Made by a program: the position numbers and the translations under genes. Under the pieces are notes generated by a model. It did no database searches. It had not been told where the DNA came from and was given only the letters and a program-made list of their open reading frames with translations. Of a stretch of DNA of 64,000 nt, positions 38,643-48,400 are shown piece after piece. How positions within the stretch are numbered: the first letter of the stretch is position 1; every line of letters starts with the position of its first letter. Source of the DNA: Xanthomonas hortorum pv. pelargonii (GTDB lineage: Bacteria; Pseudomonadota; Gammaproteobacteria; Xanthomonadales; Xanthomonadaceae); contig NZ_CP098604.1 of NCBI RefSeq assembly GCF_024499015.1, forward strand, positions 2,976,001 through 3,040,000. Direction: 5' to 3'.

Positions 38643-39932
38643 TCAGTCCGGTTTGCCTGCTTGTGCTGCCGCTGCGCGCAGCTTGTCCTTCTTGCTTGGC
38701 CGCTTGCCCTTGATGCCGCCGTTGTCGTCCGGAACGCGTGTGTCGGTGTTCGGTGTTTCCGTCGCAGGCGCATCTGTCGCCAGGGTCGGTTCAAAGCCGG
38801 CAACCACGCTGGTCGGCACGCGCAGCCCCTGACGTTTTTCGATCAGGCGCCATTGCGGCTGGCTCTCCGCAGAGACGAAGCTGATCGCCACCCCGCTGGC
38901 GCCGGCACGCGCGGTGCGGCCGATACGGTGGGTGTAGTCCACGGTCGAACGCGGCAGGTCGTAATTGACCACGACCGGCAGCGCGTCGATATCGATGCCA
39001 CGCCCGGCCAGATCGGTGGCCACCAGCACCTGCACCTCGCGCTGCTTGAAGGCATACAGGGTGCGCTCGCGCCGGCCCTGGCTCAACTCGCCATGCAACG
39101 GCTGCGCGTTGATGCCGGTCTTGGTCAGTTTTTCGGCGACCTTGTCGGCGGTGTGCCGGCTGGCGACGAACACCAGCACATGCGACCAGCCATGTTCCTG
39201 CAGCAGATGGCGCAGCAGCTGCGTGCGTTGGCCGGCGTCGACAGCGATGGCGCGTTGCTCGATCGCAGGTGCAGCCTGGGGCGTGGCGGCAATGGTGATG
39301 CGCAGCGGGTCGCGCAGGCGACGCTTGGCCAGCGAGGCGATGCCGGCTGGAAACGTAGCCGAGAACAGCACGCTTTGGCGCTGCGCCGGCAATAGCGCCA
39401 GGATGCGATCGAGCTCGGCGCCGAAGCCCAGCTCGAGCAGGCGGTCGGCTTCGTCCAGCACCAGCGTGGCGACCTCGCTCAGACGCAGCGCGTTGTGGTC
39501 GACCAGATCCAGCAACCGGCCGGGCGTGGCCACCACGATGTCGGCACCACCGCGCAAGGCGAGCAGCTGCGGATTGATCGAGCTGTCCCCGGTCGCCGCA
39601 ACGATCTTGAGCCTGCGCGGCAGATGCGCCGCCAGCTGGCTAAGCGTGTCTTCGACCTGCGCGGCGAGTTCGCGCGTGGGCACCAGCACCAGCGCCCCGA
39701 GTACGCGCGGTGCGGACTCCGGAGCGAGACAGCGTTGCTGCAGCAGCGGCAGCGCATAGGCCAGCGTCTTGCCCGAGCCGGTCTGCGCCATCGCGATCAG
39801 ATCGCGGCCCTGCAGCATCGGCGGAATCGCCTGCTGCTGGATCGGCGTGGGCGTGTGGTGACCGGCGCGGGTCAGCGCGGTGTCGAAGAACGGCTGCAGC
39901 TGCGGCGACAGCGAGAGATAGGAAAATGACAT
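38643..39932 (-). CDS. DEAD-box RNA helicase, RhlE type
   Basis: A 429-residue ATP-dependent RNA helicase. The motifs appear in order: Q motif (TPIQQQAIPPMLQGRDLIAM), I (AQTGSGKT), Ia (VPTRELAAQ), II (VLDEADRLLE), III (FSATFP), V (VATDLAGRGIDI) and VI (YTHRIGRTARAG). A basic tail (GIKGKRPSKKDKLRAAAAQ) follows. The short C-terminus points to the RhlE subgroup, involved in RNA turnover or cold adaptation. ATG 39932 (MSFSYLSL) is the conserved family start; an upstream ATG adds 12 unlikely residues. Confidence 0.92.
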   Translation of the reverse strand: MSFSYLSLSPQLQPFFDTALTRAGHHTPTPIQQQAIPPMLQGRDLIAMAQTGSGKTLAYALPLLQQRCLAPESAPRVLGALVLVPTRELAAQVEDTLSQLAAHLPRRLKIVAATGDSSINPQLLALRGGADIVVATPGRLLDLVDHNALRLSEVATLVLDEADRLLELGFGAELDRILALLPAQRQSVLFSATFPAGIASLAKRRLRDPLRITIAATPQAAPAIEQRAIAVDAGQRTQLLRHLLQEHGWSHVLVFVASRHTADKVAEKLTKTGINAQPLHGELSQGRRERTLYAFKQREVQVLVATDLAGRGIDIDALPVVVNYDLPRSTVDYTHRIGRTARAGASGVAISFVSAESQPQWRLIEKRQGLRVPTSVVAGFEPTLATDAPATETPNTDTRVPDDNGGIKGKRPSKKDKLRAAAAQAGKPD

Positions 39933-40029
39933 GCGGACATTATCTAGGATTGGCGGCGCCAATTGCATTCACGGGTGTGGCAATCGCGGTGGATGGCAGG
40001 CTCTGCTGCTCCTTCAGTGTCGAGGCCCG

Positions 40030-40054
40030 TTCGTATTCTTGCGAGCCAATTCGT
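40030..40054 (+). promoter_or_regulatory. PIP-box (HrpX-binding site)
   Basis: A perfect plant-inducible promoter box: TTCGT at 40030-40034, 15 bases, then TTCGT at 40050-40054. The Xanthomonas consensus is TTCGB-N15-TTCGB. An AT-rich -10-like element, TAAATT (40086-40091), lies 31 bases downstream, the spacing known for HrpX-activated promoters. The effector candidate begins 97 bases after the box. Confidence 0.85.
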
Positions 40055-40085
40055 ATTTGCGCAGACAGTGAGGGGTAGTGGTGAT

Positions 40086-40091
40086 TAAATT
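40086..40091 (+). promoter_or_regulatory. -10-like element of the PIP-box promoter
   Basis: TAAATT matches the sigma-70 -10 consensus at four of six positions and starts 31 bases after the PIP-box. This is the known 30-32 base spacing of HrpX-dependent promoters. Overlapping AT-rich hexamers are also possible. Confidence 0.55.
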
Positions 40092-40151
40092 ATTCGCCAC
40101 TACGATGATCAACGCCATCGCCAGACCAAAATTTAATGCGAGGTAGCCAAG

Positions 40152-41066
40152 ATGGGTTCATGTATCTCCAAGTGCAGTAGCTTGCCGAACTCTCCGGCAA
40201 CAAACACTTTGAATTCGTTACACGACCAAGAAGAATTCCCTAGTCCCGATTCAATCAGTTCTAGTACATCTTCATCCGGAAGATTCGAGGGCCTGAGGCC
40301 CGCGCCAAAGCAATCGCAAGCGCCAGAAAGTTCCAAGCGCCGCCTTGTTGGAGAGACTGAAAATACGCTTTTCTTTGGCCGCCAGGAGACACAGGATAAA
40401 TTCTTGCTGTGGGCACATGACGGCGATGAAGCCGCCATGATGCATAGTTTGCAAAATATTCCGATTACTGTGCGTCAGTTCTTGGGTGGTCATCCATCGT
40501 TCGACCCGGAGGAGCGTTGTCCGGAATTGAACCAGCATTTTGCGGATCATTTGCGATCAAATCCGAAATGGGCGTCCGCCGTGAATGATCACAACAGAGA
40601 GAACTTCAGCAACGAAACGCCTGACATGAGTAGGGCGATGTCGATGAGTGGTGATCCAGTGTCCTTGGCAGGTAGAACCTACAAGGAGGTAAAGAAGCAA
40701 GCGGCCCTCAACGAAACCAACGTTTTCAAGAAAAAATCCAAAGGTGCCATCTCTTTCGCTGTGGAGACCGGTCGCGATGTCGCCTTTGGCCTAAGCGGTC
40801 ATGGCGAGATGACGTCGGCGCCAGCCAAGAAGCCATTCTACAAACATGGATACTACGCTGGGACAAGCGTCACCGACTCGGAGCTAAGGCACCTTTATCG
40901 CAATCGCGACGATTCCGGTTACCAGCAGCGTGTCCAGTTCTATAGCGAAGTTCACCATTCGTTGGATTCGCCCGCGAGGTATCATCTTGAATTTGAACAG
41001 TGCGCGCCGCCCTGGGAGCAAGAGCCGCATATCTGGCAGAACTACAAGCCAAAGTCCGAAGACTAG
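40152..41066 (+). CDS. Candidate type III secreted effector with N-myristoylation motif
   Basis: A 304-residue protein without signal peptide or membrane segment. It starts MGSCISKCSS: Gly2 and Ser6 fit the eukaryotic N-myristoylation motif, with Cys4 available for palmitoylation. Residues 10-65 are Ser/Pro/Gln-rich and disordered, as in type III secretion signals. The C-terminal part has a compact domain with KGAISFAVETGRDVAFGL, a later block TSVTDSELRHLYRN, and a final PPW. This resembles a toxin/effector C-terminal fold but has no catalytic motif I can name. A perfect PIP-box lies upstream, and the gene looks AT-richer than its core neighbours. The N-terminus and size recall XopE/XopAI-class effectors, but family identity is not established. 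Confidence 0.8.
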   Translation: MGSCISKCSSLPNSPATNTLNSLHDQEEFPSPDSISSSTSSSGRFEGLRPAPKQSQAPESSKRRLVGETENTLFFGRQETQDKFLLWAHDGDEAAMMHSLQNIPITVRQFLGGHPSFDPEERCPELNQHFADHLRSNPKWASAVNDHNRENFSNETPDMSRAMSMSGDPVSLAGRTYKEVKKQAALNETNVFKKKSKGAISFAVETGRDVAFGLSGHGEMTSAPAKKPFYKHGYYAGTSVTDSELRHLYRNRDDSGYQQRVQFYSEVHHSLDSPARYHLEFEQCAPPWEQEPHIWQNYKPKSED

Positions 41067-41238
41067 TTAGGAGTAGCGTCGAAACGGGGCGATCCGTTTC
41101 CATCAGCATCAGGAGCCCAACTGGACAGCCGGTAAACTGCGAGCCCTAATGATCATGTTCGCGTCTGCATCGTGTCCACGCTACCGAACTACGCAACACG
41201 GGGTAGCTTGCGAAGCGCTTGCTGCTGCTTCCACGCCA

Positions 41239-41265
41239 CGCGGTGGCGTCTTGGGCGCCACCGCG
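41239..41265 (-). terminator. Hairpin after the E2 gene
   Basis: The perfect 10-base stem CGCGGTGGCG/CGCCACCGCG with a seven-base loop lies nine bases beyond the stop of the reverse-strand E2 gene. No U-run follows, so it is either an imperfect terminator or an mRNA 3' stabiliser. Confidence 0.5.
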
Positions 41266-41273
41266 GAAGGCGT

Positions 41274-42728
41274 TTAGTTTGGGGCTGCCAGATCGTCCAG
41301 CAGTGCACGCAGGAAACGCGCGGCCTCCCCGCCGGTGGCGGCGCGGTGGTCGAAGGTCAGCGACAGCGGCATCACCTTGTGGGTTTCCACCCCGCCCATC
41401 ACCGGCGTGAGCTGGTAGCGCGCGCGGCCGGCGGCGACGATGGCCACGCACGGCGGCACCACCACTGGGGTGGCGTAGCGGCCGGCGAACATGCCGAAGT
41501 TGGATAGCGAGATGGTGTAGCCGCTGAGCTCGGAGGCGGCGATGCTGCGATTTTCCACCTGCTGGCGCAGCCGGTTGACGCTCTCGCGGATGCCGTGCGC
41601 ATCCAGCATGTCGGCATTGCGCAGCGCCGGCACGAACAGGCCTTCTTCGGTATCCACCGCGATGCCGATATCCACCTGCGTGTGCAGGGTGCGGCTGAGT
41701 ACCTCGCCGTCGAACCAGGCATTGAGCGCTGGCACCGCCTGGCAGGCGCGCACGATGCCGCGCACCAGCCGCACGGTGACGTCGTTGCCGGGTTGCCATG
41801 CGTGGATGTCGGCATCGTCGTTGAGCGTGGTGGGCACCACTTTGCTGTGCGCATCGGCCATCACGCGCGCCATGTTGCGACGCACGCCCTTGAGCTGCTC
41901 CGGCTGGCCTTTGGCGATCACGCTGGGTGATTGCGTGCGCATGGGTTTGCCGCTGGCAGACAGCGCTGAACGTTGTTGCGCATCGCTCGCTGCAGTGTTT
42001 GCGGTCTGCGTGTTCGCAGCGGCGTGTTGCGCGGCTGCATGCGCGTTGTCGCCATTGATCGGCGTGACTGACGCACTCGCACGCGCCGCAGACATCGGCG
42101 CGCTGCCGGCAGCGGCAGCCTGCTTTACGTCGGCCATGGTCACCGTGCCATCGGGGCCGCTTGCGCCCACCTGGCTCAGGTCCACGCGCAGCTTGCGAGC
42201 CAGCGCGCGCACTGCCGGCATGGCGCGCACGCCACCGACTGCGATTGCCTGTTCGCTCTGTACGGCATTGGAGCTCTGCATCGCGCCGACGACCGTGCCG
42301 GCATCATCGCGGTCGCTCTCGCCATTGCTAGGGGAATCGGCATCGGCGATCTCGCCGCCGTTATCGGAAGCGACCACGCGCGCCGTGTTGCCGGCGGCGC
42401 TGTCGCCGGTGCTGGGCGTGTGCGTTGGTGCAGGGCCGTGTGAGTGACCGGTGTCCTGACCATCGGCACGCTGCGGCTGCGAGGCATCCAGCGCAAACTG
42501 CGCCAGCACCGCGCCAGTGACGATGATATCGCCGGCCGCACCGGCGAGCTTGGTCACGGTGCCGGAGAACGGCGAGGGCACCTCGACCACCGCCTTGGCG
42601 GTCTCCATCGAGACCAGCGGGTCGTCCAGGCGCACGTTATCGCCCTCCTTGACGAACCATTCCACGATGGTGGCGTCGGGCAGACCTTCGCCCAGGTCGG
42701 GCAGGTGGAAATTCTTGGCTTGGCTCAT
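41274..42728 (-). CDS. Branched-chain 2-oxo acid dehydrogenase, E2 (dihydrolipoyl acyltransferase)
   Basis: A 484-residue core subunit of the 2-oxo acid dehydrogenase complex. The lipoyl domain (1-80) carries the lipoylated Lys in SMETAKAVVEVPSPFSG. An Ala/Ser/Asp-rich linker (about 85-165), a peripheral-subunit-binding domain (MPAVRALARKLRVDLSQVGA, about 168-205), a second linker, and the acyltransferase domain (270-484) follow. The catalytic stretch reads LTFDHRAATGGEAARF. The usual HxxxDG Asp is replaced by Thr, which may be a subgroup feature. ATGA overlap with the upstream SH3 gene. The E1 genes next to it indicate oxidative decarboxylation of branched 2-oxo acids. Confidence 0.88.
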   Translation of the reverse strand: MSQAKNFHLPDLGEGLPDATIVEWFVKEGDNVRLDDPLVSMETAKAVVEVPSPFSGTVTKLAGAAGDIIVTGAVLAQFALDASQPQRADGQDTGHSHGPAPTHTPSTGDSAAGNTARVVASDNGGEIADADSPSNGESDRDDAGTVVGAMQSSNAVQSEQAIAVGGVRAMPAVRALARKLRVDLSQVGASGPDGTVTMADVKQAAAAGSAPMSAARASASVTPINGDNAHAAAQHAAANTQTANTAASDAQQRSALSASGKPMRTQSPSVIAKGQPEQLKGVRRNMARVMADAHSKVVPTTLNDDADIHAWQPGNDVTVRLVRGIVRACQAVPALNAWFDGEVLSRTLHTQVDIGIAVDTEEGLFVPALRNADMLDAHGIRESVNRLRQQVENRSIAASELSGYTISLSNFGMFAGRYATPVVVPPCVAIVAAGRARYQLTPVMGGVETHKVMPLSLTFDHRAATGGEAARFLRALLDDLAAPN

Positions 42729-43108
42729 GGCAGATTCTCTTGCGCCGCAGGCAGCGGCGGCGTGGTGTCGTCGAGGAGTTCCAGATCAGCGGCCGGCAGC
42801 CAGCCCTGCATGCCATCGGCACGCTCGGACCACCACCAACCGCCATGTTCGTGATGCAGCAACACGTCCTCGCCCTGCATGGCAACGAGTTCGCGTGCGT
42901 CGTAATCGCGCAGGGCCTGGGCCAGGCCGTCGCCCAAGGGGCGCAGCCACGCCACCGGTGCCCAGCCGGCATGGCCCTTGCCGGTGTTGACCCAGGCAAA
43001 GGCCGGCCATTCTTCATCGCGCACGCCGATCGCCACTTGCTGACCTGCGTGGAAGCGAATCGGGTTGGCGACTCTGGCGTGGTGATCGCAGAGCATGCGG
43101 GCGCGCAT
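42725..43108 (-). CDS. SH3-domain protein inside the oxo-acid dehydrogenase operon
   Basis: A 127-residue cytoplasmic protein with two SH3-like halves: FHAGQQVAIGVRDEEWPAFA with GHAGWAPVAWL, and ALRDYDARELVAMQGEDVLL with MQGWLPAADLELL. The second half has the ALYDY and W-W signatures of eukaryotic-type SH3 domains (ALRDYDARE, GGWWWSER). There is no signal peptide. It starts one base after the E1 beta stop, and its TGA overlaps the E2 ATG, so it is translated together with the complex. A scaffolding or regulatory role in complex assembly is inference only. Confidence 0.75.
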   Translation of the reverse strand: MRARMLCDHHARVANPIRFHAGQQVAIGVRDEEWPAFAWVNTGKGHAGWAPVAWLRPLGDGLAQALRDYDARELVAMQGEDVLLHHEHGGWWWSERADGMQGWLPAADLELLDDTTPPLPAAQENLP

Positions 43109-43109
43109 G

Positions 43110-44180
43110 TCAGCCGGCGGCCACCGCGCGGCGGGCGGCGGTGACGATGCGCTCCACGCTCGGCAGATACTTCATCTCCAGCCGGAACAACGGGATGTGC
43201 GTGTCGTAACCGGTGACGCGTTCGACCGGTGCGAGCAGGTCGTACATCGATTTTTCCGCCAACTGCGCGGCAATTTCCGCACCGAAGCCGGCGGTGCGCG
43301 GGGCTTCCTGCACGATCACGCAGCGGCCGGTTTTCGCCACCGATTCGGCGATGGTGTCGAAGTCCAGCGGGCGCAACGTGGCCACGTCGATCACTTCGGC
43401 ACTGATGCCTTCGCCAGCGAGTTTGTCGGCCGCTTCCAGCGCTTCTTTCACCTGCGCGCCCCAGGTGACCAGGGTGACGTCGGTGCCGTCGCGCAGCACG
43501 AAGCACACGTCCAGCGGCAACGCTTCGCCGTCATTGGCGACCACTTCCTTGTACTGGCGATAGATGCGCTTGGGCTCCATGTAGATCACCGGATCCGGAT
43601 CGCGGATCGCAGCCAGCAACAGGCCATACGCGCGCTGCGGCGAAGACGGCAACACCACGCGCAAACCGGGCACGTTGGTGAAGATGGCTTCGTTAGCTTC
43701 GCTGTGATGTTCCGGCGCGCGGATGCCGCCGCCCCACGGCACGCGCAACACCATCGGGCAATGCAGGCGCCCGCGGGTGCGGTTGCGCAGGCGTGCGGCG
43801 TGGCAGATCAGGTGATCGACCATGGGATACACGAAGCCGTCGAACTGCGCTTCGGCCACCGGCTTCATGCCTTGCGCAGCCAGGCCAACGCTCAGCCCGG
43901 CGATGGTGGTTTCGTCCAATGGCGTGTCCAGCACGCGCGCACTGCCGAAGCGCTGCTGCAGGCCGGCGGTGGCGCGGAACACGCCGCCGTTGACGCCCAC
44001 ATCCTCGCCCAGCACCAGCACCGCAGGGTCGTGTTCCAGCTCCCAGGCCAGCGCCTGGGTGATGGCTTCGATCAGGGTGATGGGCGAACTCATGGCAGTC
44101 TCTCCGCGCGTGGCTGCGGCGATGTAAGGCGCACTGGCCTGCTGAGTGGCGGCGATGTGCGACTGGGTGTGCTCATCCAT
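43110..44180 (-). CDS. Branched-chain 2-oxo acid dehydrogenase, E1 beta
   Basis: A 356-residue transketolase-type subunit. After a 30-residue leader the family start appears as SSPITLIEAITQALAWELE, then DPAVLVLGEDVGVNGGVFRA. FLDTPLxE-type sequences, EAQFDGFVYP and the transketolase C-domain (DVTLVTWGAQVKEALEAADK) follow. With E1 alpha it forms the thiamine-diphosphate decarboxylase. ATG 44180 overlaps the E1 alpha stop by eight bases. A second candidate, ATG 44093 (MSSPIT), matches other family members better; the choice is open. Confidence 0.9.
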   Translation of the reverse strand: MDEHTQSHIAATQQASAPYIAAATRGETAMSSPITLIEAITQALAWELEHDPAVLVLGEDVGVNGGVFRATAGLQQRFGSARVLDTPLDETTIAGLSVGLAAQGMKPVAEAQFDGFVYPMVDHLICHAARLRNRTRGRLHCPMVLRVPWGGGIRAPEHHSEANEAIFTNVPGLRVVLPSSPQRAYGLLLAAIRDPDPVIYMEPKRIYRQYKEVVANDGEALPLDVCFVLRDGTDVTLVTWGAQVKEALEAADKLAGEGISAEVIDVATLRPLDFDTIAESVAKTGRCVIVQEAPRTAGFGAEIAAQLAEKSMYDLLAPVERVTGYDTHIPLFRLEMKYLPSVERIVTAARRAVAAG

Positions 44181-45261
44181 GACGGGCCTCCAGCGCCATC
44201 ACTTCGGCGCGCTGGGCCAGCAACTCGGCCGGCGGGTCGCCGTAGAGATAATCGAACATCGCTTCGACTGGCTGCACCGGGGTGTTGAGATAGGCGTTGA
44301 CCTCTTCGTCCACGCGCGCGCCGCATTCGGTTTTCCAGGCGGTTTCCTGTGCTTCGTCCCACAGGCCTTGCGCGGTGAGATAGCGGCGCAGGCGCAGCAG
44401 CGGTTCGCGTGCCCAGCCCTGCTTGACCTCTTCTTCGCCGCGGTAGCGCCGCGCATCGTCGGCGGTGGTGTGATCGGACAGGCGATAGGTCAGGAATTCG
44501 ATCACCGTGCCGCCGTCGCCGGCCAGTGCACGTACGCGCGCCTGGCGCATCGCTTCGAGCACGGCAACCAGATCGTTGCCATCCACCTGCAGGCAATGCA
44601 GGCCGCCGGCCAGGCCCTTCTGCGCCAGCGTCTGCGCACCGGTCTGCGCCGAGCGCGGTACCGAGATCGCCCAGCCGTTGTTGATCACGCACAGGATCAG
44701 CGGCAGTTTGTAGGCGCCGGCGGAATTGAGTGCGGCGTAGAAGTCGGTCTTGGAACTGCCGCCATCGCCGCAGCACGCAACAGCGACCTGCGGCTTGCCC
44801 TGCAGCTTGAACGACAGCGCCGAGCCGGCCGCGTGCAGGCACTGGGTGGAAATCGGCACGCAGATCGGGAAGTCGATCGCCGCATCGGCATCGCGCGGGT
44901 AATCGCTGCCGCGCTCGTCGCCGCCCCAGTACAGCAGCACGTCGCGCGGGCGCACGCCGCGTTCGAACATGGTGCCGTACTCGCGGTAGCTGGGCGCGAA
45001 CACATCACCGCGGCGCATCGACGCACCGATGCCCACATGGGTGGCTTCGTGGCCCAGCGAGGCGGCGTAGGTGCCCAGCTTGCCGGTGCGCTGCAAGGCC
45101 ACCGATTTGCTGTCGAAGGTGCGCACGAACAGCATGCGCTTGAACAGGGCGAGCAACTGTTGCGGGTTGGCGGCGTCGGCCGGCAGGTCGTCGCGGACCC
45201 ATTGGCCGTCCGCGTCCATGTATTGCAGATATTCGATCTCGAACTGCGCGGCTACGCTCAT
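44173..45261 (-). CDS. Branched-chain 2-oxo acid dehydrogenase, E1 alpha
   Basis: A 362-residue subunit. The thiamine-diphosphate motif is VACCGDGGSSKTDFYAALN, ending in VINN 30 residues later (GDG...NN). SLGHEATHVGIGASMRRGDV and the substrate-channel region RLSDHTTADDARRYR, where the phosphorylation-loop Ser lies in relatives, are present. In Xanthomonas this complex supplies branched acyl-CoA primers for iso/anteiso fatty acids and, through them, DSF-type signals. It is the first gene of the four-gene reverse operon. ATG 45261 (MSVAAQFE) is preferred; an upstream TTG adds ten residues with no ribosome binding site. Confidence 0.9.
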   Translation of the reverse strand: MSVAAQFEIEYLQYMDADGQWVRDDLPADAANPQQLLALFKRMLFVRTFDSKSVALQRTGKLGTYAASLGHEATHVGIGASMRRGDVFAPSYREYGTMFERGVRPRDVLLYWGGDERGSDYPRDADAAIDFPICVPISTQCLHAAGSALSFKLQGKPQVAVACCGDGGSSKTDFYAALNSAGAYKLPLILCVINNGWAISVPRSAQTGAQTLAQKGLAGGLHCLQVDGNDLVAVLEAMRQARVRALAGDGGTVIEFLTYRLSDHTTADDARRYRGEEEVKQGWAREPLLRLRRYLTAQGLWDEAQETAWKTECGARVDEEVNAYLNTPVQPVEAMFDYLYGDPPAELLAQRAEVMALEARHG

Positions 45262-45375
45262 TGCGGCGACACCTTCACCAAGAAGTTTCAAATGATATGA
45301 GTTGCGATGTTAAGGACCGCGCAGCAAAAGGCTGTCCTGCACCGCAACACACAATGATGCTGGCTTGCACAAAAA

Positions 45376-45403
45376 AAAGGGCGCGGACCAGGCCGCGCCC
45401 TTT
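45376..45403 (-). terminator. Rho-independent terminator of the nuclease gene
   Basis: On the reverse strand the stem AAAGGGCGCGG/CCGCGCCCTTT with a six-base loop is followed by a run of eight T. It lies about 35 bases beyond the stop of the ExeM-like nuclease gene. It is upstream of the E1 alpha gene and so separates the two transcription units. Confidence 0.85.
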
Positions 45404-45437
45404 GTCGCAGTTCAAACTGCGACGTGTTGCACTGCGA

Positions 45438-48400
45438 TCAGCGGCGCCCGGCGCCTCCACCGATCGGCGTGACAATCAGCGCAGCATTGTCGGCCGGGTT
45501 GGCATCGGGCGAGATCGAACTGGCACTTGCCTGCACCCGTACCGCGCCTTCAACCGGGATCGGCTTGGCCGCCACGGTCAGCTGGAACGCGGCCTGCGCG
45601 CCCGGCTGCAGTGCCGTGGCGGTGCTGCACATGAAGATCGCGCTGCGCAACGACTGCAGTTGCTTGGTGCAACGCCAGCCGCTGGGTGCCACCAGCAGCG
45701 ACAACGCCGACACCGTATTGCCCTCGATGCGCACGTTGACGCCGGTGGCCGGTGCGTTGCCGCGGTTGTCCAGAAATACCCGGTAAGTGGCATTGAAGGC
45801 AGTGGTCGGCAGCGTGGCGGGGCCTTCCAGACGCACTGCCAGATCGCTGCGCAGGCGTGGCTGCACTGCCACTGCGGCGGTGTCGGTGTTGTTGTCCGGC
45901 TGCGGGTCGGGCGTCTGAGAGGCGACCGAAGCGGCCAGGGTGAGGGTGCGTCCGGCCAGTTCCGCGTCAGCTTCAACCTGCACTGCGAAGCGCTGTGCAT
46001 TGCCGGATGCCAGCGATGCGATGGTGCAGGTGACCACTGTCTGGGTGCCGGTTTCCGGCGGTTGGCAGCTCCAACCCGGTGCAGCGGTCACCCGTGGGCT
46101 CACCGCTACGTCGAAGGCCAGTGCTACCGCTGCAAACGCTGCGTTGTCGGGTCCACGGTTCTCCACATCCACACTGAAGTCGATACGCTCGCCTTCGGTG
46201 ACTTGCGCGCGTGCGGCGTTCACCATCACGCCCAGGTCGGCACGTAATGCTGGCGCCATGCGCAACAGCACGATGGTGGGGTCGTGATCGGACAAACGCG
46301 TGGGCGTATTGGCATCGTTGCGCGCAGTGCCGGGGAAGTCGGCATTGATGCGTGCGTGGCCCACCGACAACGCGGCGATGTTGGGTGCGCGCATCAGCGC
46401 CTCGTTGGCGATGATGTGATCCAGCGACTGCACGTTGCCGTCGAACGCGTACGAGTAGCTCTGATCGGGCGTGTTGAACCAGGTCAGGTCGGTGTAGTCC
46501 GGGTCGACCAGATCCACGCCATCGCCGCTCACCACGGTCTGCGCATCCGGCGCCGGCCTGCCGGTGACGGTGCCCATCGCATCCACATAGCCATCGTTGA
46601 ACTCGAAGGCGTTGAAGTCGCCCATCACCAGCACCTGTTCGGCCGGGTCGAGCTGTTGACGCGTCTGCAGCAGGCGCGCCAGGTACTCGGCCTGGGCCTG
46701 GCGTTTGGCGCGGATGCGGGTGCCGGCCGCATCGTCGGTTTCAGCGCCGTTGAGCGAGCGCTGATGCACCACGATGGCGGTCAGCGGCAGCACGCGGCCA
46801 TCGGCCTGGTGCACCCTGGCGGTGAGCACCAGCGGCGGACGATCGTTGAGCAGGCTCACGCCGCCTGCCGGCTCGGTCCAGGTTGTGGTCTTGCCTTCCT
46901 GGGCGATGGAGACCACTTCCACGCGCGGCACGCGGCTGGCCACCTCGGCGGTCTTGACCAGGAAGCCGACGTCGATGCCGCCGACGTCGTTGCCTTCCTG
47001 CAGATAGGCCACGTACTGCGGATCCGGCTGGCCGGCTGCCACCGCATCGGTGTTGATGCGTGCAGCTAGCGTCTGCAGCACGCTGATGTTTTCCACTTCC
47101 ACCGTGCCCAGGATGTCGGGCGTGTGCAGGTAGTTGCGGATCGCCAGCGAGGCCTTATTGAGGCGGGCCTGGAACGCGGCCGGGGTGAGCACCGGTTCGC
47201 CGATCGCCGGGTCGTTCTGGTCGTCGAAGAAGCGCTCCATGTTGTAGGTCGCCACGGCCACATCGTCGGCCTGCGGCCTCGGCGCCGGGCGCGGCAGGTC
47301 GGCACCGTTGCAGTAGACCTGCGGGGTGCGTTCCGGATACAGCGTGTAGCGGCGGAAGCTGTAATCCAGCGGGCCGGTGACATCCAGCACGACGCAACCG
47401 GACGCCAGATCCAGGCGCTCGGCGCCCACGCCGGCACTGCCGACCGCGATTACTTCCGGATTGGTGTTCCAGCGCGGCACGCCCGCCGGCGAGCCGGCCG
47501 GCAGCGGGTCGGGTAGTTGCACGCCCGGCTCGCGGAAGGCGCGCGGCACGCCGGTGACCACCGCATGGAAGACGCCATTGCTGGTCGCGGTAGCGTTGGT
47601 CTCGTTGACGTTGCCACCGGTGGGCGCATTGACGGTGAGGCTGGCGGCGGTGACGCGCATGCCTTCCAGCGCTTCGAGTTGGTCGTAGGCGCCGTTCGGG
47701 TTGGGGAAGTTCGCGCTCAACGCCACCGGCATCGGCAATGGGTTGCCGGTGGAATCCAGCAACACGGTCAGGCTGCCACCGATCTCGGTCAATGGCGGCT
47801 GGGTCGGGTCGGCAGTGGGCACGTATTCGATCACCGTGCCTTGCACGCGCACGCGGTTGCCGATGGCTGCCGTGTCCGGTGGGGCGCTGCCGGTGTAGAC
47901 GTAGACGCCCTCGGACGTGGCCGGGTCGCCATCGGTTTCGGCATCCGGAGCTTGCAGGAAGAAGCCGGCGCTGCGGCGAGCAGTCACGATGCCCGAGGTG
48001 GCGACCACCTGGCCTTCCAGCGGCGAACGCGCGTCCTTGCCCTGGATGGCGTGGATCGGCAGCAGGCTGAAGTCATCGTTGAGGATGGTGCCGGTGGCGC
48101 TCAGCGTGGCCGGCAGCGCGCCGGTGAGGCCGCTGATCTGCAGCGCGAAGGTTTCGTCGGGCTCGGGCGTGGTGTCGCCCAGCACTTCCACGGTGATGGT
48201 GGCGCTGCGCTCGCCTGCAGCGATCTGCACGCTAGTCGCGGGCAAGGCCACGTAGTCGCTGCCAGCGACGGCAGTGCCATTGGCGGTGGCGGCAGTGAAG
48301 CGCACGCCGCCCGCGCCGGCCGGCTGGCTCAGGCTCAGCGTGAACAAGACGCTGCGGCTGCCGCTATTGCCTTCGGCCTGGCTGACATCGGCCAGCGTGG

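Noticed and set aside
40152..41066. Naming the effector XopAI
   Set aside because: Only the N-terminal lipidation motif and size are similar in memory; no ADP-ribosyltransferase motif was recognised, so the name is not supported without a search.
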